A stretch of DNA of 64,000 nt from Chitinophagaceae bacterium (GTDB taxonomy: Bacteria > Bacteroidota > Bacteroidia > Chitinophagales > Chitinophagaceae), in contig CANFKE010000010.1 of assembly GCA_947447465.1 (NCBI GenBank), positions 31,093-95,092 of the forward strand. The letters are read 5' to 3'. The notes beneath the pieces were generated by a model, which was not told where the DNA came from, made no database searches, and saw nothing but the letters and a program-made list of their open reading frames with translations. The number at the start of each line of letters is the position of its first letter. Within the stretch, counting starts at the first letter, position 1. Of the stretch, positions 20,559-29,339 are shown piece after piece. The position numbers and the translations under genes were made by a program.

Positions 20559-21038
20559 ATGAAAAAGTGTATTATATTTTTATTGGTATTCATTTCTTGG
20601 ATTAATTCAAATGGACAATCCAAATTTATTCCCTGGGAAGATGTAAAATGTAATTGTGATTCGATAATCAATGCTTGTTATAAGAATCCTTGTACCGGGC
20701 TTTCTCTATTGTCTGATTCTAGTTATTTCTTTTATAAAATGAATCCATATTGTTTTAACAGAGTATGCAATTACTATTATCAAGGCACTAAGATTAGCCA
20801 TGCGCAATATCTTGATTTTAATAATGTTGTAAACTATATAAACTTATCATTAGGGAAATCACTTTATAAAGTTGACTTATTGCTTTGGATGAAATATTAT
20901 GGATGTCTAGATACTCATAATTTAACTCAACGTATATATGGTGAGTTCGATAAATTTGAGCGACATGAGATTAGAAATTGGAATCACAATGGGTTGAAGG
21001 ATAAAGTTTTTGACTCAACAATTTTATGGCAGAAATAG
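20559..21038 (+). CDS. Uncharacterised Cys-rich secreted protein
   Basis: Signal peptide MKKCIIFLLVFISWINSNGQ; many Cys in mature part. Confidence 0.65.
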   Translation: MKKCIIFLLVFISWINSNGQSKFIPWEDVKCNCDSIINACYKNPCTGLSLLSDSSYFFYKMNPYCFNRVCNYYYQGTKISHAQYLDFNNVVNYINLSLGKSLYKVDLLLWMKYYGCLDTHNLTQRIYGEFDKFERHEIRNWNHNGLKDKVFDSTILWQK

Positions 21039-21131
21039 CAAGATTTTGAGTTATTTCTAATATGCAGTAGTTAACAATGAAAATTATCTTTAGTGCCTTT
21101 ATTCAGCTTGCCATAGTCTATATAAAATAAC

Positions 21132-21232
21132 CATGCTGGGTGTAGTCTTCTCGACTACGCCCCTGCTCGCTGTAGTCTGTCAATAGACTTCGCTCAGCAT
21201 ACATTTTTTGGGGAAGACTACGGCGAGCGGGG
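21132..21232. repeat. Palindromic intergenic repeat, copy 3
   Basis: Near-identical to copy 2. Confidence 0.95.
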
Positions 21233-21259
21233 TTATGTTCAGAAAAAATAGAATAAAAT

Positions 21260-21760
21260 ATGAAAAAAAACGCAATTGCTTTCCTTCTATTTTCAGCATC
21301 ATATTGTTCTGCGCAAAGGCTAATTCCATTTTATGACAGTGTGAATAAATTTCATATATCATATCCTGAAAGTTGGTCGACTGCATATAGATTAATAGAA
21401 AGTAGTGGACTTTCTTCTTTTAAAGATGAAATAGGAGAACACAAGAAGAAATCATTTGAAAGGGTTGAGGTTGTTAAGGATAATCAAATGAGTATGGCAT
21501 TACTCTTAGAGCTAGGGTTGGTAAATACATACTATTCAAATTCCAAGAGCAGGCCTAATAGGTCTAATTTAAAATACATTGTTAATAGTTATGAACACTT
21601 AATGGCTAACGGAAAAGACACTATCAATTTAGTTGATATTAAGGTTTATATCTGCCATAATACAGATATTTTTATTTTATTCAGTACCTGTCTTGCGAAA
21701 GATTTTGATAGATACCGCAAACTATATGTAGAAATTGCCAATTCAGTCTATTTTGATTAA
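21260..21760 (+). CDS. Uncharacterised secreted protein (FHISYPESW motif, PsbP/DcrB-like)
   Basis: Signal peptide MKKNAIAFLLFSASYCSAQ; FHISYPESWSTAY. Confidence 0.65.
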   Translation: MKKNAIAFLLFSASYCSAQRLIPFYDSVNKFHISYPESWSTAYRLIESSGLSSFKDEIGEHKKKSFERVEVVKDNQMSMALLLELGLVNTYYSNSKSRPNRSNLKYIVNSYEHLMANGKDTINLVDIKVYICHNTDIFILFSTCLAKDFDRYRKLYVEIANSVYFD

Positions 21761-21763
21761 CCC

Positions 21764-21826
21764 CATGCTGGGCGTAGTCTTCTCGACTACGCCCCACGCG
21801 GCTGGCGGTCTCTGACCGCCGTCATG
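21764..21826. repeat. Palindromic intergenic repeat, copy 4 (first hairpin conserved, second half replaced)
   Basis: CATGCTGGGCGTAGTCTTCTCGACTACGCCCC then GGCGGTCTCTGACCGCC hairpin. Confidence 0.85.
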
Positions 21827-22109
21827 GTCTGCATTTAAACCACACTCACCCACAAAAATAATTGCCCTCAAAAACAACTTTAAGTACAGCCGTACAACCC
21901 GTTGAACGTCCAAACTTTACAACAAGATGTACACATTTTTGTGAATATCTTTATTTGCCTGATCTGGAATACCACATTAATTTGCACCCGATTAGGCTAA
22001 CCACTTGGTCGTTCTTTGACTTATGAACCCTTATTAAACTTCACCAGATCGACTGTCATGGTGAGCAGCAATCCTGAGGCTCTCGAAGGGCGTACCACGA
22101 CAGCCACAC

Positions 22110-22935
22110 GGGACGTATTCGTTATGAGATAACCAATGTGTAAACCTATTTAGCGACAAGACACAGACAAAAAAGTGGAAGAAAAAGTAGCAGTATGTGG
22201 CAAAAAGTGGCAGAAAGTGGCAGTTTTCGGCAATTTGTTAAAACACCCTGAAACCTATACCCACAAAGCATTTCACCCAAAACACCCTTCACAAAATTGC
22301 CACTTTTATTAAAAACTGCCACTTTTCTGAATCACACGAAATATCCACCGAATGTCACGGTGAGTCCCTCGAACCGCGACATTCGCACGGGACGTATTCG
22401 TTTTGAGATAACCAATGTGTAAACCTATTTAGTGATGAGACAAACTGCCACTTTTCTGAATCGCACGAAATATCCACCCGTATGTCACGGTGAGGCCCTC
22501 GAACCGCGACATTAGCACGGGACGTATTCGTTTTGAAATAACAAATATGTAAACCTATTTAGCGACAAGACACAGACAAAAAGTGGAAGAAAAAGTAGCA
22601 GTATGTGGCAAAAAGTGGCAGAAAGTGGCAGTTTTCGGCAATTTGTTAAAACACCCTGAAACCTATACCCACAAAGCATTTCACCCAAAACACCCCTCAC
22701 AAAATTGCCACTTTTATTAAAAACTGCCACTTTTCTGAATCGCACAAAATATCCACCGAATGTCACGGTGAAGCCCTCGAACCGCGACATTCGCACGGGA
22801 CGTATTCGTTTTGAAATAACAAATATGTAAACCTATTTAGCGACAAGCAACTGCCACTTTTCTTAACAAAAGTGGCAATAACTGGCAGAAAGTGGAAGGA
22901 AAGTAGCAGAAAGTGGCAATTTGTTAAAATGCCCG
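22110..22935. repeat. Non-coding tandem repeat array (units of ~279, 130, 278 bp and a partial)
   Basis: GGGACGTATTCG recurs at 22110, 22389, 22519, 22797, each followed by near-identical sequence; unit 2 lacks ~149 bp. Confidence 0.9.
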
Positions 22936-23133
22936 TAACCCTTACCCGGAAAGAGATACAGCCCCAAAGTGCCCAAAAAAACCACTCAATTCGTGAAAAT
23001 CATCAAAAAGTGGAAGTTTTCACTCTTAGGTGGCACAAGTGAGTACCGACCTCTAGCTCCACCAATTTCCATCTGGCTCGTTCTATCCCATTGACCTGCA
23101 ACATTTAACTTTTACCATACCATCATAACCACC

Positions 23134-23141
23134 TACTTTTG
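23134..23141 (+). promoter_or_regulatory. -7 box TACTTTTG
   Basis: TAnnTTTG ending 7 nt before ATG at 23149. Confidence 0.5.
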
Positions 23142-23148
23142 CACCACA

Positions 23149-23802
23149 ATGATCACTACAGTTATATATGATATGGATGGCCTGTTATTAGATACAGAGC
23201 CACTTTGGGGAGAGAGCATGCTGCGCGTAGCAGGTAAGAACAACATTAATATTACCGGCAAACAGTTTAAAGAAACAACCGGGTTGCGCATATACGAGGT
23301 CACCGACCACTGGGCCATTCATTACCCCTGGGTAGGGAAGAGTGCTAAAGAGGTTGCCGACGAGATACTCGAAGACATAATAGAGTCCTCTAAAAAGCAT
23401 GGTATGGTGCTGAAGGGGGTAGAGCAGTCACTGCAACTATTAAGAAAGAACAATTATAAGATAGGCCTCGCATCATCGTCTGCCAAACGCATGATTGATG
23501 AGCTTATTGCCCATTTCGGTCTCACCCATTACTTCGACGAGATCACCTCTGCCGATGCAGTAGAACTAGGTAAACCTCATCCGGCAGTATTCCTGCATTG
23601 TGCACAATTGCTGGGGTCTAAACCACATGAATGTCTGGTATTGGAAGATTCGGTAAATGGTATGATAGCAGGTAAGGCGGCCCGCATGAAAGTGGTAGTC
23701 GTACCTGATGCTTTGCATTTCAATGATCCCCGCTTTGCTATAGCAGATGCCAAACTCAATAGTCTGGAAGAATTTGATCTGGACCTTGTTAGCCGTTTTT
23801 GA
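23149..23802 (+). CDS. hxpB: HAD-superfamily phosphatase, hexitol phosphatase HxpB-like
   Basis: YDMDGLLLDTEPLW, LASSSAKRMI, KPHPAVFL, LVLEDSVNGMIAGKAA. Confidence 0.85.
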   Translation: MITTVIYDMDGLLLDTEPLWGESMLRVAGKNNINITGKQFKETTGLRIYEVTDHWAIHYPWVGKSAKEVADEILEDIIESSKKHGMVLKGVEQSLQLLRKNNYKIGLASSSAKRMIDELIAHFGLTHYFDEITSADAVELGKPHPAVFLHCAQLLGSKPHECLVLEDSVNGMIAGKAARMKVVVVPDALHFNDPRFAIADAKLNSLEEFDLDLVSRF

Positions 23803-23859
23803 TAGTGATCAGTAATGTACATATAATACCAAATAGACATTGAATTTAGGCATTATAAC

Positions 23860-24008
23860 ATTTCATTGCGCCGTTAGGTGCAAAAGCTTTGTAGCCTTTA
23901 TTACCTACCTATTCTACAGCGCCCCATAGGGCCGCAACAATCGTAGATGTGCCTGTTTTTAATGTTTGATCGGTATAACTTGTAGAGACGCATAATGGCG
24001 TCTCTACA
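23860..24008. repeat. Structured intergenic element with terminal perfect hairpin
   Basis: GCGCCGTTAGGTGCAAAA...GCGCCCCATAGGGCCGC...TGTAGAGACGC-ATAAT-GGCGTCTCTACA (hairpin 23981-24008). Confidence 0.55.
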
Positions 24009-24021
24009 TATTTACAGTCAA

Positions 24022-27000
24022 TTATCTCAGTAATGTCAGATTCCCCTGGTGGTGTTCTTTCTGCCCATCTTTGAAAGTGGCATCTATAGAATATACGAAT
24101 ACGCCCTCTGGCTGAGGCTCATTGTTGTACTTACCATCCCATCCACGACCATCAACACTTGTTGTTTCGAATATCAGATTTCCCCATCGGTTGTAAATGG
24201 CCATCCTGAATTGCGTCAATCCTCTTGATAGCCATTCGCGTGGCAGGAAGTAATCATTGATACCATCACCATTAGGCGTGAATACATTCGGAATATTCAG
24301 GTAACAGTCATTGGCAACGACCACTTCATCCGATGATTCACAACCTCCAATGTTCACTGTAGCAGTGTAATTGCCGGGCTCAGCTATAGATATTTGTGGT
24401 GTGGTCTCGCCCGTATTCCATACCCAACGGGCATTAGGATTTGTGCCATTGCGGTAGTCATAAAGTACTACCGGTGCTGATGCTCCTATACAGATAGATG
24501 TATCCGGTCCAAGGTCTATCAGCGGGTAAGGTATCACATTGATTTTGATACTTGCGCTAGTGTCTGGGCAGGCTCTGTACAGTGCTTTGATAGTAACGGT
24601 GAATGTTCCCGCATTCTCATAAGAGTGTGTAACTGGGTTCACATCTCTGATACTATCCGTATTACTGAATGTCCACAATACACCTGTATTGCCCTGTGCA
24701 TCATACTGTCCTACAAATGTAATTGCGCCACCTTTACACAACACACTATCACTCGATGCCAATCCAACACCACTTATAGGATCGACCTGCAATACTTTGG
24801 TAGCCGTATCGAAACATGGTACGAAATTGGAAACCGCAAGGACAACATTGTAAGTACCCGGTGTGTTGTAGGTATGTACATTGTTCATAGCAGGTGAGGT
24901 GGTCCCGTCTCCGAATACCCAATTATAGGTCAGTAATGTACCTGCTGATGTGTTGGTGAACGTTACAGGTTTGCCAATACACAAGAAGCTGTCAGGGCTG
25001 GCAGTAAAGCCTGCATTGACCAGATTGTCCAAATTAATAGTATGTGTAACGCTGTCAAAACACCTTGTATTGGTGATCACCAGTTTTACGTCATATACCC
25101 CCGGTGCAGTGTACACATGCGTAGGGTTGGTAGCAGTGCTGGTGGTGCCATCTCCCCAATACCAGGTATAGGTAAGATCTGATGCCGGCCACGAAGTGTT
25201 GGTACATACTATGGTATCACCCGCACAATTTTTGGTCAAAACATAGGTGTATCCCGGTATGATAGGTGGTGCATCAAGTGTATCAGGTCCAAAAGTGTTA
25301 GATACGCAAGCCGCAGTAGTGTAAGCGATGATGTTGGAGTAGATACCTTCACACAGATTAGGTATGACTATAGTACTGTCTGATCCTACATTTACACTGA
25401 TGATCGGTTGCGGAACGCCATTCAATGAATATTTAATGGTATCCGTTTGCGATGGGTGCAATCCATAAAGTGTTATCGTTCCGTCGCAGAAACCACATTT
25501 GGTCGGGTTGGTATATTTGACATTACGTAAAGTAAACGGAGGGTTTACCAAAGTAAATGGCCCTACAGCAGTGGTAGCGCAGGTGCTGAAAACTGCTATT
25601 ATATTGCTATAAACTCCCTGATCCAAACCTGTCAGCACTACCTTGCCTGTTGCAGATACTACCAATACAATAGGTGGTTGCGGAACGCCGTTGAGTGAAT
25701 ACTTAATAGTATCCGCATCTCCGGGGTATAAATTACTGATGGTTATTGTTCCGTCGTGTGCGGCACAATAGGTAGGGGAGGTAAATGTAGCCGTTGGTAC
25801 CAATAGCGGCGGATTGGTCAATGTTATCGGGCCTAGCGGGCTGGTCACACAATTGGCATACGTAGCAGTGATATTGGTATATACGCCTGCTCCCAGTCCG
25901 GTAATCGTTACAGTTCCGGTTGCGGATACAACGAACGTTTGGAAAGGCTGTAAAATACCATTCTTATAAAATTTGATGGTATCCAGATCTCCCGGGTGCA
26001 GGTTGCTGATCGTTATTGACCCATCAAAATGGCCACAGTAACTAGGATTGGTAAATGTAGCCGATGTCGCTAGAATTGGCGGATTGACCAATGTATATGG
26101 TCCGATAGGGGAGGTAGCACATGGTCCGTATGTCGTAGTAATATTGGTATATACACCTGCTCCAAGTCCGGTCAAAGTAACAGATCCTGCGGCAGAGACT
26201 GTGATCACAATGTATGGCTGCAATACACCGTTGAAATAATATCTGATGGTATCCGCATCGCCCGGGTGAAGTCCGCTAATATTGATACTACCGTCGTTGT
26301 GACCACAATAGCTGGGGTTTACTATGGTAGCAGTGGGCACCGGAATTGGCGGATTGACTAATGTTACAGGGCCAATAGCTGGGGTGACACAAGGACCAAA
26401 GGTGGCAGTGATATTAGTGTAAACTCCCGCTCCCAGATTAGGTATCACTATACTGCCTGAAGCATTTACTGTTACAATAAGAACCGGTTGCAATACACCG
26501 TTCAGATAATACCTGATAGTATCCGCATCTCCCGCGTGAAGATTGCTTACTGTAATACTACCATCGTAATGGCCACAATAGCTTGGATTGGTAAATGTGA
26601 ACGTAGGTGTAGGTATAGGTGGTGTTACCAACGTAACAGGACCAACCGGGCTTGAAGCACAGATACCATAGGTAGCTGTTATATTACTGTAAGTGCCGGC
26701 ATACAGGTTGACGATCGAAACATTGCTATCTGCCGGAACCGTGAATACCTGTGATGGCTGAGGCACACCGTTAAAGCTGAATTTGATCGTGTCAATATAT
26801 CCGGGATGCAGATGATGGATCGTAATTGAACCATCATTATGACCACAATAGGTAGGGTTAGTGAATGTAACTGAAATAGGAGGTACGGCAGGATTGACCA
26901 GCGTAAATGGTCCTATTGCAGGAGATACACAATTACCATATGAGATAGTGATGTTGCTGTAAACACCGGCAAGTAAACCTGTTAATGTTACTGTTCCAGC

Positions 27001-28683
27001 AGCTGTAGCGGTTCTTGTAATTGCAGGTTGAAGTACACCATTAAGGGTATAACTGATACCAATAGTTGCACTGGCCGTAATGCCCGATAAAGTGATCGTT
27101 CCATCAGACAATCCGCAATAAGTAGGGTTGGTGAAAGTTCCGGTTATTGAAGGAGCAGGCGGTGCGTCTATATTTAATATTATAGAACTCATACAGCCAT
27201 TGGCGCCTGCGTTCTTGACTGTAATAGTATAAGTATTGGGCGCCAGGCTATCAGTAAGTCCACCGAACAATCCCGGGAATGTCTGGAATGTATCAGCAGG
27301 TGGCCTTGAAACATATACGGTCCATGGAGAACCTAATCCACTTGGAGTGATAGATACAAAAGCTTTTCTGAGGCAGGTTGCCGGAGATATTATTGTTGCA
27401 CTGACACTCGGAGCAGGTAATATTGTAATGGTATATGCCAATGTTTGTGTACTCGATAACGGGCAATTGTTATCCGAATAGGTCACATAAAAGATATAAG
27501 ATCCCGGAGCAATTGCAGTTGAAGTCCATGATATTGTGACTTGTGGTGCAGGTGTACCATTACCGATCACATTGTAGATCATACCCGAGGGTAGTCCCGA
27601 AGCTGTAACAGTAATATTGTTCAGTGGATTAGCTTCGGTAGGAAAGATATCAAGAGAGAATGGACCTGTATTCTGACAAACATGGAAGTGTGTAGAATCA
27701 TCTATTACACCATTAGTAGCATTGGTAAAGGCTCCCGTCGGCCCTGTATTAGTGCAGGTAAGTACTAAAAAGGTCATTTCTCTCTGGCTCGATCCTACAA
27801 ATACACCGTTTCGGTATTCTCTCACATTATAGACTACCAAAGAACGCTGAAGTGCATTGGGGAAAAAGGAGATCTGGCCGGTATGAGAATCAAATGAAAA
27901 GGAACTGGCTGCCAGTGGCGCTGTGGCAGTATAAGGAGCAATATAGGTTGGTGCTCCGGTACTGGCACATTGTGCAGGGTTAGAACCCGGGCCGGTTGGT
28001 GGTGGTCCACCTTTTCCCGGCACTAATGCAAATGACAAACTATCGCCATCACTATCAACAGCACCGGGATTATAGTTGTCACTATTATTCAGACAAAAGA
28101 AAGGTGTAGGTACTACAGTAAGTAATGGACTGGAGTTGTGAGTAACTGTATTATTGAGTGTATCTACCAATTCAATGACCGTACCTGAATTGATATTAGT
28201 GATGGCACTTGCACGACCTGCAGCGGCAATACTTCCACCACCCATATATCCATAATATACAAACCGCCATACACTTGATGTGTGTGGTACTGTGTAAGTA
28301 CCTGTATAGGTGAATTTTTTAATTCCCGGTATGGTAAATGATGTATTGGTACACTGGGTATTATTGATATCGGCCAGACAAACCGGAGTAATCTCCACTC
28401 CGGCAGTTGGTGGCTGAATGGTCAGGTTGATTGATGATACTGACGTATTCCCATCAAATATGCAAACTTTAGGTGATGCTATCGGAAGGCTGGAAAATGG
28501 GGAAGATGAGGCTGGACCGCAATCGCCATATGCTACCAATGTTATTTTGTAGGTGTTACCGCTTACCCATGTATAGGAAAAGTCCATTCCTACAAGGTGA
28601 GATGCGAAAACATTGCTGCTGATACATATCAATATCAATGCAAAAAACACATACCGTAAATAGCAAAATAGCTTGCGATGCAT
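24022..28683 (-). CDS. Giant T9SS type B surface protein with seven ~90-aa repeats, PKD domains and gliding-motility C-terminal domain
   Basis: N-term ASHLVGMDFSYTW; repeats YCGHxDGSITI..LHPGDADTIKY..NGVLQP; PKD YTWYWGDGTTSTATNPTHVY; C-term IPNVFTPNGDGINDYF..YNRWGNLIFETT. Confidence 0.92.
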   Translation of the reverse strand: MHRKLFCYLRYVFFALILICISSNVFASHLVGMDFSYTWVSGNTYKITLVAYGDCGPASSSPFSSLPIASPKVCIFDGNTSVSSINLTIQPPTAGVEITPVCLADINNTQCTNTSFTIPGIKKFTYTGTYTVPHTSSVWRFVYYGYMGGGSIAAAGRASAITNINSGTVIELVDTLNNTVTHNSSPLLTVVPTPFFCLNNSDNYNPGAVDSDGDSLSFALVPGKGGPPPTGPGSNPAQCASTGAPTYIAPYTATAPLAASSFSFDSHTGQISFFPNALQRSLVVYNVREYRNGVFVGSSQREMTFLVLTCTNTGPTGAFTNATNGVIDDSTHFHVCQNTGPFSLDIFPTEANPLNNITVTASGLPSGMIYNVIGNGTPAPQVTISWTSTAIAPGSYIFYVTYSDNNCPLSSTQTLAYTITILPAPSVSATIISPATCLRKAFVSITPSGLGSPWTVYVSRPPADTFQTFPGLFGGLTDSLAPNTYTITVKNAGANGCMSSIILNIDAPPAPSITGTFTNPTYCGLSDGTITLSGITASATIGISYTLNGVLQPAITRTATAAGTVTLTGLLAGVYSNITISYGNCVSPAIGPFTLVNPAVPPISVTFTNPTYCGHNDGSITIHHLHPGYIDTIKFSFNGVPQPSQVFTVPADSNVSIVNLYAGTYSNITATYGICASSPVGPVTLVTPPIPTPTFTFTNPSYCGHYDGSITVSNLHAGDADTIRYYLNGVLQPVLIVTVNASGSIVIPNLGAGVYTNITATFGPCVTPAIGPVTLVNPPIPVPTATIVNPSYCGHNDGSINISGLHPGDADTIRYYFNGVLQPYIVITVSAAGSVTLTGLGAGVYTNITTTYGPCATSPIGPYTLVNPPILATSATFTNPSYCGHFDGSITISNLHPGDLDTIKFYKNGILQPFQTFVVSATGTVTITGLGAGVYTNITATYANCVTSPLGPITLTNPPLLVPTATFTSPTYCAAHDGTITISNLYPGDADTIKYSLNGVPQPPIVLVVSATGKVVLTGLDQGVYSNIIAVFSTCATTAVGPFTLVNPPFTLRNVKYTNPTKCGFCDGTITLYGLHPSQTDTIKYSLNGVPQPIISVNVGSDSTIVIPNLCEGIYSNIIAYTTAACVSNTFGPDTLDAPPIIPGYTYVLTKNCAGDTIVCTNTSWPASDLTYTWYWGDGTTSTATNPTHVYTAPGVYDVKLVITNTRCFDSVTHTINLDNLVNAGFTASPDSFLCIGKPVTFTNTSAGTLLTYNWVFGDGTTSPAMNNVHTYNTPGTYNVVLAVSNFVPCFDTATKVLQVDPISGVGLASSDSVLCKGGAITFVGQYDAQGNTGVLWTFSNTDSIRDVNPVTHSYENAGTFTVTIKALYRACPDTSASIKINVIPYPLIDLGPDTSICIGASAPVVLYDYRNGTNPNARWVWNTGETTPQISIAEPGNYTATVNIGGCESSDEVVVANDCYLNIPNVFTPNGDGINDYFLPREWLSRGLTQFRMAIYNRWGNLIFETTSVDGRGWDGKYNNEPQPEGVFVYSIDATFKDGQKEHHQGNLTLLR
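25270..27165 (-). repeat. Seven in-frame ~270-bp coding repeats
   Basis: TNPSYCGHxDGSITISxLHPGDxDTIxYxxNGVxQP...GVYTNITATYxxCxxxxxGPxTLVNPP repeated seven times. Confidence 0.9.
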
Positions 28684-28814
28684 AGAGGAGTGTTATAACA
28701 GGGTAGTCAATGTTCTACTTTTACTATAATCAGAATGTAAATATATATTAACTACATGAATAAAGCCGTGGTTGAACGTCATTTAGTGGTAAAATATCTT
28801 TATTATTTGACCAT

Positions 28815-29321
28815 TTATGCTAAAATGAACTCATTTATATGCTCAAATGCATAATCGAGCATCTTTTTTTCAGTTGCCAGGTTCAGATCCGCATAGCGCT
28901 GGTCTATGATCTCAAATTCTTTAAATTCTTCATACAAGCGTGCAAATTCTTCAACGGTAGTTGTTCTGCCCAGCTGTTCCATATTGAGTACATATACTTT
29001 TAATACATCATCTAGTACGATGGCCATTTCAAAAGCGCCGACCATATTCAGTTGTTCTATGAGTGAAGGTAAAAGCCCTACATATCCGTTTTGTATCAAC
29101 TGTATGAAGCCTCCTTGACCCACTTGTGTACGCAAATAATCATAACCGAGCAGCAATTGTTGGCCACGTGAAAGGTCGTCCATAAAATCGAAAGTCTGAC
29201 GTTTATAGAGTTCTTCATGCAGTGGTTCTACCAGCATTTCATATACTTCATCATACATCGCATTTTTATATGCGACATTTATTTTGTCCTTATCTACAGC
29301 AGGTAGAAAATTGCTAACCAT
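28815..29321 (-). CDS. DMP19/DUF4375 family protein
   Basis: VGQGGFIQLIQNGYVGLLPSLIEQLNMVGA. Confidence 0.75.
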   Translation of the reverse strand: MVSNFLPAVDKDKINVAYKNAMYDEVYEMLVEPLHEELYKRQTFDFMDDLSRGQQLLLGYDYLRTQVGQGGFIQLIQNGYVGLLPSLIEQLNMVGAFEMAIVLDDVLKVYVLNMEQLGRTTTVEEFARLYEEFKEFEIIDQRYADLNLATEKKMLDYAFEHINEFILA

Positions 29322-29326
29322 AATAT

Positions 29327-29334
29327 TATCTTTG
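29327..29334 (+). promoter_or_regulatory. -7 box TATCTTTG
   Basis: 5 nt before ATG at 29340. Confidence 0.5.
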
Positions 29335-29339
29335 CGCCG

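Noticed and set aside
19020-21826. CRISPR array
   Set aside because: Repeat spacing is 0.5-1.3 kb with genes between copies; no ~30-bp spacers and no cas genes.
19020-21826. Definite integron/attC cassette array
   Set aside because: No integron integrase and no clear RYYYAAC/GTTRRRY core pairs at repeat ends; kept only as a hypothesis.
22512-22796. 94-aa minus-strand ORF in the tandem array
   Set aside because: Lies entirely within a non-coding repeat unit with inverted arms; low-complexity translation and no sign of codon-level constraint.
22110-22935. IS element or transposon
   Set aside because: No transposase ORF, target-site duplication or terminal inverted repeats recognised by eye.
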